Notes: generated from the letters alone by a model not told the origin. Positions 32,684-41,440 are shown, counted from the stretch's first letter. The stretch: 64,000 bases of DNA from Pseudomonas bharatica CSV86 (GCF_000319305.2 NZ_AMWJ02000004.1:372001-436000), one strand, 5' to 3'. Program-made: numbers and translations.

Positions 32684-34462
32684 ATGGCTGACTACAAAGC
32701 GCCGCTGCGCGATATGCGCTTCGTTCTCAACGAAGTTTTCGAAGTCTCGAAACTGTGGGCAGCCCTGCCCGGACTGGCTGACGCGGTGGACGAAGACACC
32801 GCCTTGGCCGTGCTGGAGGAAGCCGGCAAGGTTACCGCCAAGACCATCGCCCCGCTGAGCCGCGCCGCCGACGAGGAAGGCTGCCACTGGGATAACGGTG
32901 CGGTGCGCACGCCTGCCGGCTTCATCGACGCCTATCGCACCTACGCCGAAGGTGGCTGGGTCGGTGTCGGTGGCGATCCGGTGTACGGCGGCATGGGCAT
33001 GCCCAAGGTGATCTCGGCCCAGGTCGAGGAAATGGTCAACTCGTCGAGCCTGGCCTTCGGCCTGTACCCGATGCTGACCGCCGGCGCCTGCCTGTCGATC
33101 AATGCCCACGCCAGCGAAGAGCTGAAGGAAAAATACCTGCCGAACATGTACGCCGGGGTCTGGGCCGGCTCCATGTGCCTGACCGAGCCTCACGCCGGCA
33201 CCGACCTGGGCATCATCCGCACCCGCGCCGAGCCGCAGGCGGACGGCAGCTACAAGGTCAGCGGGACCAAGATCTTCATTACCGGCGGCGAGCACGACCT
33301 CACCGAGAACATCATCCATCTGGTGCTGGCCAAGCTGCCGGACGCACCGGCGGGGCCGAAGGGCATCTCGCTGTTCCTGGTGCCCAAGTTCCTGGTCAAC
33401 GCCGACGGCAGCCTGGGCGAGCGCAACCCGGCCAATTGCGGTTCGATCGAGCACAAGATGGGTATCCAGGCGTCGGCCACCTGCGTGATGAACTTCGACG
33501 CCGCCGTCGGCTATCTCGTCGGCGAGCCGAACAAGGGCCTGGCGGCCATGTTCACCATGATGAACTACGAGCGCCTGGGTGTCGGTATCCAGGGCCTGGC
33601 CTCGGCGGAGCGCTCTTACCAGAACGCCATCGAATACGCCCGTGACCGCCTGCAAAGCCGTGCCCCGACCGGGCCACAGGCCAAGGACAAGGTCGCCGAC
33701 CCGATCATTGTCCACCCGGACGTGCGCCGCATGCTGCTGACCATGAAGGCGCTGAACGAAGGTGGCCGCGCCTTCTCCACCTACGTTGCCATGCAACTGG
33801 ACACCGCCAAGTACAGCGAGGATGCCAGCACCCGCAAGCGCGCGGAAGACCTGGTGGCGCTGCTGACTCCGGTGGCCAAGGCCTTCCTCACCGACCTCGG
33901 GCTGGAGAGTGCCGTGCATGGCCAGCAGATCTTCGGTGGCCACGGCTATATCCGCGAGTGGGGCCAGGAACAGCTGGTGCGTGATGTGCGCATCACCCAG
34001 ATCTACGAAGGCACCAACGGCATCCAGGCCCTGGACCTGATGGGGCGCAAGATCGTCGGCAGCGGCGGTGCGTTCTACAAGTTGTTCGCCGACGAGATCC
34101 GCCATTTCACCGCTACCGCCGGCAGTGACCTTGGCGAGTTCGTCAAACCGCTGAATGCTGCGCTGGATGACCTGGATGCCCTGACCGCCTGGGTCCTGGA
34201 CCGGGCCAAGGGCAATCCGAACGAGATCGGCGCGGCGTCGGTCGAGTACCTGCACGCCTTTGGCTATGTCGCCTACGCCTACATGTGGGCGCTGATGGCG
34301 CGCACCGCGCTGGCGAAGCAGGGCGAGGAGGACTTCTACGCCAGCAAGCTGGGCACCGCACGCTTCTACTTCGCCCGCTTGCTGCCGCGCTTGCAGTCGC
34401 TGTGCGCCTCGGTCAAGGCTGGCAGCGAGTCGCTGTACCTGCTGGAGGCCGAGCAGTTCTGA
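32684..34462 (+). CDS. Acyl-CoA dehydrogenase (second paralogue, PA0508-like)
   Basis: 592 residues from ATG 32684 (MADYKAPLRDMRFVLNEVF). It is homologous throughout to the 29173 gene: the same N-terminal DYKAPLRD, GSMCLTEPHAGTDLGIIRT, GSIEHKMGIQASATCVMNF and YEGTNGIQALDLMGRK. It should oxidise acyl-CoA with a different chain-length preference; the family pair in P. aeruginosa has split substrate ranges. No PsrA-like palindrome is visible in its own 120-bp leader. The rsmY GacA box begins 13 bp after the stop. Confidence 0.95.
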   Translation: MADYKAPLRDMRFVLNEVFEVSKLWAALPGLADAVDEDTALAVLEEAGKVTAKTIAPLSRAADEEGCHWDNGAVRTPAGFIDAYRTYAEGGWVGVGGDPVYGGMGMPKVISAQVEEMVNSSSLAFGLYPMLTAGACLSINAHASEELKEKYLPNMYAGVWAGSMCLTEPHAGTDLGIIRTRAEPQADGSYKVSGTKIFITGGEHDLTENIIHLVLAKLPDAPAGPKGISLFLVPKFLVNADGSLGERNPANCGSIEHKMGIQASATCVMNFDAAVGYLVGEPNKGLAAMFTMMNYERLGVGIQGLASAERSYQNAIEYARDRLQSRAPTGPQAKDKVADPIIVHPDVRRMLLTMKALNEGGRAFSTYVAMQLDTAKYSEDASTRKRAEDLVALLTPVAKAFLTDLGLESAVHGQQIFGGHGYIREWGQEQLVRDVRITQIYEGTNGIQALDLMGRKIVGSGGAFYKLFADEIRHFTATAGSDLGEFVKPLNAALDDLDALTAWVLDRAKGNPNEIGAASVEYLHAFGYVAYAYMWALMARTALAKQGEEDFYASKLGTARFYFARLLPRLQSLCASVKAGSESLYLLEAEQF

Positions 34463-34471
34463 GGTGAAAGC

Positions 34472-34499
34472 GTCATGTAAGCATTTGCTTACATGACGT
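34472..34499 (+). promoter_or_regulatory. GacA upstream activating sequence of rsmY
   Basis: TGTAAG-N6-CTTACA at 34476-34493 is a perfect GacA box. It is the core of a longer perfect palindrome, 13-bp arms CGTCATGTAAGCA around TT. It lies about 60 bp before the expected RNA start, the distance found at other rsm promoters. Confidence 0.92.
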
Positions 34500-34550
34500 G
34501 GTGACGTTTGGCGTCTTCTCTAGGATTGGATCCGAAGTTAATCTTCTTTC

Positions 34551-34686
34551 CATGGACGAAGCGCAGGACGCGCAAAGTACATCACAAGGACGGAACGAAG
34601 GAAGCCTGCCCGGGACGGTGGGACGAAAGGGAAGTCAAAGGGAAACAGTCTGAGAAAACCTCGCTTCGGCGGGGTTTTCTTTTGCC
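34551..34686 (+). ncRNA. rsmY: Small regulatory RNA RsmY (RsmA/RsmE-sequestering)
   Basis: No protein frame. The segment carries about nine GGA motifs (for example ACAAGGACGGAACGAAGGA and GGGACGGTGGGACGAAAGG) in 110 nt, and ends in the terminator CCTCGCTTCGGCGGGG with T4CT4. GGA motifs in loops or single-stranded parts bind RsmA/CsrA-type proteins and free mRNAs from repression. A GacA box upstream and the place between the acyl-CoA dehydrogenase and the LysR gene agree with what I recall for rsmY in P. putida. The 5' end near 34551 is estimated from a possible -10 (TTAATCT, 34538-34544). Confidence 0.85.
34657..34686 (+). terminator. rsmY terminator
   Basis: AAAACC-TCGCTTCGG-CGGGGTTTT: a GC-rich stem with flanking A4/T4 followed by CTTTT, ending the sRNA just before the convergent LysR stop. 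Confidence 0.88.
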
Positions 34687-34702
34687 TGCGTTTTTTCTCC
34701 GG

Positions 34703-35623
34703 CTAGCCAAGCACGTCCAGCGCTGAAACGCCCAGCTGCCGTGGATCGATCTCTTCTTCCAGCAGCGTGCGCAGCAGTTCCACCGAGGCCTGCTGGCGCT
34801 GTGCATCGCGAAACACCAGGCCGACCTTGAGTGGCACCCGTGGCTCGCTCAATGGCTTCCACAGCAGTTCGTGATCCTCCGAGGCCTCCCGCGCACGCCC
34901 CGGCAGCACCGTGGCCAGCGAGGCATGATGCAGGCTGTCGAGAATCCCGCCCATGTTGTTCATTTCCGCCTGTACCTGTGGACGCCGCCCGAGGTTGGCC
35001 AGCTGGCCTTGCCAGATCTGCCGCACCTGGAATTCTTCACCGAGAAGGATCATCGGCAGTTCCGCCGCCTGCTTCAGCGAGACCTTCTTGAATTCGCGCA
35101 GCGGGTGGGTGGTGGGAATCACTACCTGCAACTCGTCCTCGTACAACAGCAACCCGTGCAGCCCCGGCTGGCGAGGCGGCAGGTAGCTGATGCCGATATC
35201 CAGGCTGCCGTTGAGCAAGCGTCGTTCGATTTCCTGGCCTGACAATTCGTAGATCTGCACCACAAGGTGCGGCTGCGCCTTGCGCACCCGGTCGAGCAGT
35301 TGCGGAACCATGCTCGGCCGCACCGTCTGCAGCACGCCGATGGCCAGGGTGCGCAGGGCCTGGCCCTGGAAATTGCGCAGGGCGTCGCGGGCCCGTTGCA
35401 TGCCGTCGAGCAGGGGCAGGGCATGGTTGTACAGGGTGTGCGCGGCAAGGGTCGGCAGCAGGCGCTTGTTGCCGCGTTCGAACAGGCTGACATCGAGGCT
35501 GTGTTCGAGCTGGCGGATCTGCTGCGACAGCGCCGGCTGGGACAGCGACAGGCGTTCGGCGGCCCGGCCGACATGGCCTTCTTCATACACCGCGACGAAA
35601 TATCGCAGTTGGCGGAAATCCAT
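34703..35623 (-). CDS. LysR family transcriptional regulator
   Basis: 306 residues from ATG 35623 (MDFRQLRYFVAVYEEGHVG). The N-terminal winged helix-turn-helix is AAERLSLSQPALSQQIRQLE (about 20-40). The effector domain follows (LRTLAIGVLQTVRPSMVPQL, DIGISYLPPRQPGL). Similar to CynR/CbbR-like members, but the inducer is not evident. It is divergent from the class-III aminotransferase gene with 240 bp between starts, so that gene is the natural target. It converges on rsmY. Confidence 0.9.
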   Translation of the reverse strand: MDFRQLRYFVAVYEEGHVGRAAERLSLSQPALSQQIRQLEHSLDVSLFERGNKRLLPTLAAHTLYNHALPLLDGMQRARDALRNFQGQALRTLAIGVLQTVRPSMVPQLLDRVRKAQPHLVVQIYELSGQEIERRLLNGSLDIGISYLPPRQPGLHGLLLYEDELQVVIPTTHPLREFKKVSLKQAAELPMILLGEEFQVRQIWQGQLANLGRRPQVQAEMNNMGGILDSLHHASLATVLPGRAREASEDHELLWKPLSEPRVPLKVGLVFRDAQRQQASVELLRTLLEEEIDPRQLGVSALDVLG

Positions 35624-35863
35624 AAGCTTTACTTATCGAAAATGCTCGAAAAACGAAATGGCCCGGAGGCCGTCGGAAGCCTACTCTACGCCCGTATTCA
35701 CGAGGTTTACAGGCCCAGAGAGCGCAATGAGCAGCGTACAGGTGGATGGCGTTTACATAGGCAAGGCTAAACCTCGGTGGGAGCTTGCGCGCATGAAAAA
35801 ACGGGCGGACCGTCCGGCCCTGTCGTCACGCCTGCTCGGCTTGCCGCTGGAAGGGCTGCGCGC

Positions 35864-37125
35864 ATGAACCTGTTCAATCTGCGTCGCCAACGGGCTCCCG
35901 TGGTCGATGTCGCGCCGCTGCCGGGCGAATCTGTCGATCCGCTTTCGCGGGAATGCCTGATGCCGAGCAAGCAACTGGCCGAGCAGGTTTTCGTTCGTGG
36001 CCAGGGTTCCTGGCTATGGGATAGCGAAGGCCGGGCATTTCTCGACTTTACCCAGGGCAATGCGGTCAACAGCCTCGGGCATAGCCCCAAGGCGCTGGTC
36101 CAGGCCCTGAGCGGCCAGGCCCAGGCGCTGATCAACTCCGGGGCAGGTTTTCATAACCGCGAGCATCTGAAGCTGGTGAACCTGCTCTGCCAGAGCACCG
36201 GCAGCGACCAGGCCCATCTGCTCAACAGCGGTGCGGAAGCCTGCGAGGGCGCGATCAAGCTGGCGCGCAAATGGGGCCAGCTGCATCGTAATGGCGCCTA
36301 CCACATCATCAGCGCCAGCCAGGGCAGCCATGGCCGTAGCCTCGGCACCCTGGCCGCCTCCGACCCACTGCCGTGCAACCGCTGCGAGCCAGGCCTGCCG
36401 GGCTTCAGCAAGGTGCCGTTCAACGACCTGGCGGCGCTGCACGCGGCAGTGGATTCGCGCACCGTGGCGATCATGCTCGAGCCGATCCAGGGCGAAGCCG
36501 GAGTGATCCCGGCGACCCGGCATTACCTCAAGGGGTCGAGCGCCTGTGTCGCGAACTGGGGATCCTGCTGATCCTCGATGAGGTGCAGACCGGCATGGGC
36601 CGCTGTGGTGCCCTGCTGGCCGAGCAAACCTATGGCGTGCGCGCCGATATCCTCACCCTGGGCAAGGGCCTGGGCGGCGGTGTGCCACTGGCTGCGCTGC
36701 TGGCCCGTGGTACGGCGTGTTGCGCAGAAGCCGGCGAACTGGAAGGCAGTCATCACGGCAATGCATTGATGAGTGCTGCGGGGCTGGCCGTGCTGGAAAC
36801 CGTGCTTGAGCACGGCTTCCTCGACCAGGTGGGCGCTGCCGGCCGCCACCTGCGTGATGGCCTGAGCCGTCTGGCCGGGCGCTACGGCCTGGGCGAGGTG
36901 CGTGGGCAGGGTTTGCTCTGGGGGCTGGAACTGCATGAGCCGTTGGCGGCACAAGTGGTCAAGGCGGCACGTCAGGAAGGTCTGCTGCTCAATGCGCCGC
37001 AAGCCAGTGTGTTGCGCTTCTCGCCGGCGCTGACCGTCAGCCACGGCAATATCGACGAGATGCTCCTGCGCCTGGCCCGGGCCTTCGCCCGGGTGCATAC
37101 CGCGCAGCTCGGCAGCCGCTCGTAA
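35864..37125 (+). pseudogene. Class-III aminotransferase (acetylornithine aminotransferase-like), one-base deletion
   Basis: ATG 35864 (MNLFNLRRQRAPVVDVAPL). The first frame holds the N-terminal half: FLDFTQGNAVNSLGHSP, LLNSGAEACEGAIKLARK (PLP phosphate-binding Gly-Ala) and MLEPIQGEAGVIPATRHYLK, then runs into SSACVANWGSC and a stop at 36571. The rest continues one frame over as ERLCRELGILLILDEVQTGM, with the PLP lysine in LTLGKGLGGGVPL, to the stop at 37123-37125. Changing GGGG to GGGGG near 36532-36535 gives one frame of 420 residues. The intact two halves argue for sequencing error or very recent loss. The substrate is probably an omega-amino acid or acetylornithine. Confidence 0.85.
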
Positions 37126-37164
37126 ACGAATTCAAAGAACCGTCTCGCGTTCCTGCGCGTCGCC

Positions 37165-37198
37165 CCGGGCCTGTTGTTTTTGGTCCGGGGCGTTTTTT
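37165..37198 (+). terminator. Terminator after the aminotransferase gene
   Basis: CGCCCCGGGCC and TCCGGGGCG arms around a TGTTGTTTTTGG loop, followed by a T6 run on the plus strand. Confidence 0.85.
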
Positions 37199-37272
37199 GT
37201 GCGCGGGAAACAAGCGGAACCGTCCGGGCTGGGCCAGAGTCAGTATGAGGACACTACTTTGGGAGCTTTGCC

Positions 37273-37431
37273 ATGGACCTGATTCGTATCATCTTCGCCA
37301 TTCTCCTGCCTCCGCTGGGGGTGTTCCTGCAGGTCGGCTTCGCCGGTGCGTTCTGGCTGAATATCCTGCTGACCCTGCTGGGCTACATCCCGGGGATCGT
37401 GCATGCGGTGTATATCATCGCCAAGCGGTGA
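37273..37431 (+). CDS. Pmp3/YqaE-type membrane peptide (UPF0057)
   Basis: 52 residues from ATG 37273 (MDLIRIIFAILLPPLGVFLQ), preceded by GGGAG. Two hydrophobic helices are split by GFAGAFWLN, and the protein ends GYIPGIVHAVYIIAKR, the full signature of the PMP3 family (LPPLGVFL, NILLTLLGYIPGIIHA). These small inner-membrane proteins are induced by salt or membrane stress and affect membrane potential in yeast and plants; the bacterial role is little known. It lies alone between a terminator and a REP pair. Confidence 0.93.
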   Translation: MDLIRIIFAILLPPLGVFLQVGFAGAFWLNILLTLLGYIPGIVHAVYIIAKR

Positions 37432-37437
37432 TCTTCA

Positions 37438-37521
37438 GGGCCTCATCGCTGGCAAGCCAGCTCCCACAGTGTCCGCGGCGCCGCAGAACCCTGTGGGAGC
37501 TGGCTTGCCAGCGATAGGGCC
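37438..37521. repeat. REP palindrome pair (class A)
   Basis: GGGCCTCATCGCTGGCAAGC and inverted copy CTTGCCAGCGATAGGGCCC, between the Pmp3-like gene and the S9 peptidase stop. Confidence 0.95.
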
Positions 37522-37522
37522 C

Positions 37523-39331
37523 TCAAGGCTGGTCGAGAATCCTGCTGTAGAACTTCCATTCCTCTTCCAGCGCATGCGCCAGGTTCGCCGCCGTCCTGAA
37601 GCCATGCCTTTCGGTCGGATAGAAATGGCCCTCGGCCTCGATGCCGTTGTCCTTCAACGCCTTCAGCATCGCGCGTGTCTGCTCCGGCACCACCACCGCA
37701 TCCAGTTCGCCCTGGAAGAAGATCACCGGCACGCGGATATTGCCCGCATGCAGTAGCGGCGTGCGTTCGCGGTAGCGCTCGATATCCCGCTCGGGATCGC
37801 CGATCAGCCAGTCCAGGTAATCGCCTTCGAACTTGTGGGTGGCCCTGGCCAGTGCCAGCGGGTCGCTCACGCCGTACAGGCTGGCACCGCCGCGGAACAC
37901 ATCCTCGAAGGCCAGGGCGCAGAGCGTGGTATAGCCGCCGGCACTGCCGCCACGAATGAACGCCTGGTACGGATCGATCAGCCCTTCACCGGCCAGGTAT
38001 AGCACCGCCGCGCAGGCATCCTCGACATCCACCTTGCCCCAGCGCAGGTGCAGCGCCTGGCGATAGGCCCGGCCATAGCCGCTGCTGCCGCGATAGTTGA
38101 GGTCGGCCACGGCAAAGCCACGCTGGGTCCAGTACTGGATACGCGGGTCGAGCACCGGATAACAGGCCGAAGTCGGCCCGCCATGGACGAACACCACCAG
38201 CGGCGCAGGCTTGTTGCCGTTCATCGCCGGATAGAAGAAACCATGGGCTTCGCCGTCGCCGCTGGGATAGCTGAAACCGCGCGGCTTACTGATGCGCTCG
38301 GCCGGCAGGGGCTGCACGCCGCCGGCCAGTACCTGCACCGAGTGATCGCGGCGGTCGATGGCGATCACTGCCGCCGAATGCAGCGGCGAGGCGGCGACGG
38401 CGTAGATGAAGTGGTCGTCGAGGTCCAGGCAGCGCAAGCGGCTGTATTCGCTGTCGATCGTGGTCAGTTCGCCGTCGCGCTTGCGCAGGCCGAGGCGGGA
38501 GAAACCTTGCTCGAACCAGGTGGCGAGATAACCATCGTCCAGCGCCAGCCAGGTGCTGGCGCCCAGTTGCCATGGCGCCGCGGCGTGGTCGGCATCGCAG
38601 CTCGGCAATGCCTGCCAGCCTTGCGCGGTTTCGCCCCAGGGCTGCCAGAAACCGTTGAGATCGGACAGGCAATACAACCGCCCTTCGCGGTCGAAGCGCG
38701 GCTGCTGCAGGGATTGCGCCGGGCCCTGGTCACCCGCGACGCAGCGGACTTCGCCGTTAGCTTCGCGGATATAAAGGCGGGTCGCGGTCCAGGGTTGGTC
38801 CGGTCGGCTCCATTCGATCCAGGCCAGGCGCTGGCCGTCGTCGCTCAGGGTGGGCGAGGCATAGAAGTCGGCGCCCTCGGCGAGGATCTCGCGTCGGCCT
38901 TGGCTGATCGCGACCAGACGGTGCTCCTTGCCGCTTTCCTCGACGGCCAGCACCCGCTTGCCGGCCCAGACCAGGTCGCCGTAACGTCGCTCGCCCTGGG
39001 TCAAGGCCAGCGGTTGACCGCCGTCCAGTACCTGGCGATACAGCTGCTGGTCCGCCTCGTTGACGAAGAACACCTCGTTCTCGCCCAGGCAGAACGAACG
39101 TCCGCCGTACTCATACACCCGGCTGCGTACGCTGAACCCGTCCGGGGTCAGGCAGCGGGCCTGGCCGTTGCGCCATTGCCAGATACGGCAGGCACCGTCA
39201 CGAGGACGGAACTCGTTCCAGAACAGGCCATCGCGGCCAGCCTTCAGTTCGGCGAAATCGGTGCCGGCGGCGACGGCCTGGTCGGCGCTGAAGCGCTCAG
39301 CCGCGGGCGATAAGTCGTGAGGTGCGCTCAT
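37523..39331 (-). CDS. S9 family prolyl-oligopeptidase-type peptidase of the pqq cluster
   Basis: 602 residues from ATG 39331 (MSAPHDLSPAAERFSADQA), overlapping the 3' end of pqqE by 35 bp. An N-terminal beta-propeller-like region (to about 340) precedes an alpha/beta hydrolase domain with the nucleophile in FIRGGSAGGYTTL, an Asp in FQGELDAVVVP and a His in PTERHGFRTA. Peptidases of this kind sit at the end of pqq operons in fluorescent pseudomonads and have been called PqqG, PqqM or PqqH. A role in trimming PqqA-derived peptides is possible but unproven. Confidence 0.9.
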   Translation of the reverse strand: MSAPHDLSPAAERFSADQAVAAGTDFAELKAGRDGLFWNEFRPRDGACRIWQWRNGQARCLTPDGFSVRSRVYEYGGRSFCLGENEVFFVNEADQQLYRQVLDGGQPLALTQGERRYGDLVWAGKRVLAVEESGKEHRLVAISQGRREILAEGADFYASPTLSDDGQRLAWIEWSRPDQPWTATRLYIREANGEVRCVAGDQGPAQSLQQPRFDREGRLYCLSDLNGFWQPWGETAQGWQALPSCDADHAAAPWQLGASTWLALDDGYLATWFEQGFSRLGLRKRDGELTTIDSEYSRLRCLDLDDHFIYAVAASPLHSAAVIAIDRRDHSVQVLAGGVQPLPAERISKPRGFSYPSGDGEAHGFFYPAMNGNKPAPLVVFVHGGPTSACYPVLDPRIQYWTQRGFAVADLNYRGSSGYGRAYRQALHLRWGKVDVEDACAAVLYLAGEGLIDPYQAFIRGGSAGGYTTLCALAFEDVFRGGASLYGVSDPLALARATHKFEGDYLDWLIGDPERDIERYRERTPLLHAGNIRVPVIFFQGELDAVVVPEQTRAMLKALKDNGIEAEGHFYPTERHGFRTAANLAHALEEEWKFYSRILDQP

Positions 39332-40427
39332 TGCGGAAAGTCATCTCCTTGATGGTCAGGGTGGCGGTCTCGGCCTCCTCCCTGGCTGCGAGTATGATGC
39401 CGTGGTCCGCCGACTTGGAGCATACCGGATCGGCCTTGCTGGCATCGCCGGTGAGCATGAACGCCTGGCAACGGCAGCCGCCGAAATCCCGCTCCTTTTC
39501 GTCGCAGGAGCGGCAGGGTTCGGGCATCCAGTCGTAACCCCGAAAGCGGTTGAAGCCGAAGGAGTCGTACCAGATGTGCTGCATGCTGTGCTCGCGCACG
39601 TTGGGGAACTGCACCGGAAGTTGCCGCGCGCCGTGGCAGGGCAGGGCGGTGCCGTCCGGGGTGACCGTGAGGAACACGCTGCCCCAGCCGTTCATGCAGG
39701 CCTTGGGCCGTTCTTCATAGTAGTCCGGGGTAACGAAAATGAGCTTGCACGGGTTGCCTTCGGCCTTGAGCCGTTCGCGGTACTCGTTGGTAATGCGCTC
39801 GGCACGCTCCAGCTGGGCCTTGGTGGGTAGCAGCCCGAGCCGGTTCAGGTGGGCCCAGCCGTAGAACTGGCAGGTGGCGAGTTCGACGAAGTCGGCTTCC
39901 AGGGCGATGCACAGCTCGATGATGCGGTCGATGCGATCGATGTTGTGCCGGTGGGTGACGAAGTTGAGCACCATCGGATAACCGTGGGCCTTCACCGCCC
40001 TGGCCATTTCCAGCTTCTGCGCGAAAGCCTTCTTCGAGCCGGCGAGCAGGTTGTTCACCTGTTCGTCGCTGGCCTGGAAGCTGATCTGGATATGATCCAG
40101 GCCGGCTTTCTTGAACGTGGCGATCTTTTCTTCGCTGAGGCCGATGCCGGAGGTGATCAGGTTGGTGTAGTAACCCAGGCGCCGGCCTTCGCCGATCAGC
40201 TCGGCGAGGTCCTGGCGCACCAGCGGCTCGCCACCGGAAAAGCCCAGTTGGGCGGCGCCCATTTCCCGCGCCTCGGCCATCACCTTGAACCACTGCTCGG
40301 TGCTCAGCTCCTTGCCCTGTTCGGCGAAGTCCAGCGGGTTGGAGCAATACGGGCACTGCAGCGGGCAACGGTAGGTCAGTTCGGCCAGCAGCCACAGCGG
40401 CAGGCCGACCTCGGGCCTCTCACTCAA
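39297..40427 (-). CDS. pqqE: PqqA peptide cyclase PqqE (radical SAM)
   Basis: 376 residues from a TTG start at 40427 (TTG AGT GAG AGG), overlapping the pqqD stop. The long frame reaching 41219 is an artefact of the pqqD frameshift. The radical-SAM motif CX3CX2C is seen as YRCPLQCPYCSNPL (about 20-33). The C-terminal SPASM cysteines include CMNGWGSVFL, LPCHGARQLP and CRSCDEKERDFGGCRCQAF. It cross-links Glu and Tyr of PqqA, the first step of PQQ formation, with PqqD as peptide chaperone. Confidence 0.95.
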   Translation of the reverse strand: MSERPEVGLPLWLLAELTYRCPLQCPYCSNPLDFAEQGKELSTEQWFKVMAEAREMGAAQLGFSGGEPLVRQDLAELIGEGRRLGYYTNLITSGIGLSEEKIATFKKAGLDHIQISFQASDEQVNNLLAGSKKAFAQKLEMARAVKAHGYPMVLNFVTHRHNIDRIDRIIELCIALEADFVELATCQFYGWAHLNRLGLLPTKAQLERAERITNEYRERLKAEGNPCKLIFVTPDYYEERPKACMNGWGSVFLTVTPDGTALPCHGARQLPVQFPNVREHSMQHIWYDSFGFNRFRGYDWMPEPCRSCDEKERDFGGCRCQAFMLTGDASKADPVCSKSADHGIILAAREEAETATLTIKEMTFRNERTSRLIARG

Positions 40428-40694
40428 GGTTGATCCAGTGTTCGGCACGGGCCACCTCCATGAATTGCTCGATGTCTTCGGGAAGCTCGGGCACCCCGGG
40501 AATTTCTCGTCGAGCAAGGCGATGATCGCTGCCACGTCGCGCTCGCCGTCGATCAGCTCGCCGATCAGCGCGGCGCTCTCGTTGAGCTTGATCATGCCCT
40601 CTGGGTACAGCAGGACGTGAGCCTTCTGCGCCGGCTCGTACTGGAAACGGTAGCCGGGCCGCCAGCGCGGGGTCAGGTGACGGTCGAAGCTCAT
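40420..40694 (-). pseudogene. pqqD: PqqA-binding protein PqqD, one-base deletion in a G run
   Basis: ATG 40694 (MSFDRHLTPRWRPGYRFQY) overlaps the pqqC stop as ATGA. The frame is a normal PqqD through LYPEGMIKLNESAALI and AALLDEKFPG, then becomes CPSFPKTSSNSW and runs on into pqqE. One frame over, the expected end VPELPEDIEQFMEVARAEHW then INLE and a TGA at 40420-40422 is intact. Reading GGGG at 40494-40497 (CCCC on plus) as GGGGG restores 91 residues, the family length. PqqD presents the PqqA peptide to PqqE. Since the neighbouring pqq genes are whole, this is probably a sequencing error. Confidence 0.88.
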
Positions 40695-41440
40695 AGCGCG
40701 ATCCCCTTGTGCCAGACCCGCTCGCTGGTGACGCTGTGGTAAGGCGGGCGGTCGAGTTCGTAGGCCATGCTCATGGCGTCGAGCATGCTCCACAGGATGT
40801 CCAGCTTGAACTGGAGTATTTCCAGCATACGCTGCTGCCCCTCCACCGTCGTGTAGTGCTGCAGGGTGATGCTCAGGCCGTGCTCTACATCCCGTCGCGC
40901 CTGGCTCAGGCGGGTGCGGAAGTAGCTGTAGCCGGCCGGGTCGATCCACGGGTAATGCTGCGGCCAGGTGTCCAGGCGCGATTGGTGGATCTGCGGGGCG
41001 AACAGCTCGGTCAGCGAGCTGCTGGCCGCCTCCTGCCAACTGGCGCGGCGGGCGAAATTGACGTAGGCATCGACGGCGAAGCGTACGCCGGGGAGTACCA
41101 GTTCCTGGCTGCGCAACTGGTCCGGATCCAGGCCGACGGCCTGGCCGAGACGCAGCCAGGCCTCGATGCCACCGTCCTCGCCGGGAGCACCGTCGTGGTC
41201 GAGCAGGCGCTGGATCCACTCGCGGCGAACTTCCCGGTCCGGGCAGTTGGCGAGGATCGCCGCGTCCTTCAGCGGGATGTTCACCTGATAGTAGAAACGG
41301 TTGGCGACCCAGCCCTGGATCTGCTCGCGGGTCGCACGGCCCTCGTACATCGCCACGTGATACGGATGGTGGATGTGGTAGTAGGCGCCCTTGGCGCGCA
41401 GCGCCTGTTCGAATTCGGCGGGGGACATCGGTTGGCTCAT
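40691..41440 (-). CDS. pqqC: Pyrroloquinoline-quinone synthase PqqC
   Basis: 249 residues from ATG 41440 (MSQPMSPAEFEQALRAKGA). A cofactor-free oxidase that closes the ring and performs the last oxidation of PQQ. Family blocks are visible: YYHIHHPYHVAMYEGRATRE, GWVANRFYYQVNIPLKDAA, DGGIEAWLRLGQAVGL and SITLQHYTTVEGQQRM, which include the active-site His, Tyr and Arg residues. It overlaps pqqD by 4 bp and lies 17 bp after pqqB. Confidence 0.97.
   Translation of the reverse strand: MSQPMSPAEFEQALRAKGAYYHIHHPYHVAMYEGRATREQIQGWVANRFYYQVNIPLKDAAILANCPDREVRREWIQRLLDHDGAPGEDGGIEAWLRLGQAVGLDPDQLRSQELVLPGVRFAVDAYVNFARRASWQEAASSSLTELFAPQIHQSRLDTWPQHYPWIDPAGYSYFRTRLSQARRDVEHGLSITLQHYTTVEGQQRMLEILQFKLDILWSMLDAMSMAYELDRPPYHSVTSERVWHKGIAL

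Noticed and set aside
39297..41219. A 640-residue PqqD-PqqE fusion protein
   Set aside because: The fusion depends on one missing G in pqqD and begins inside pqqC; intact separate ends and starts exist in the proper frames.
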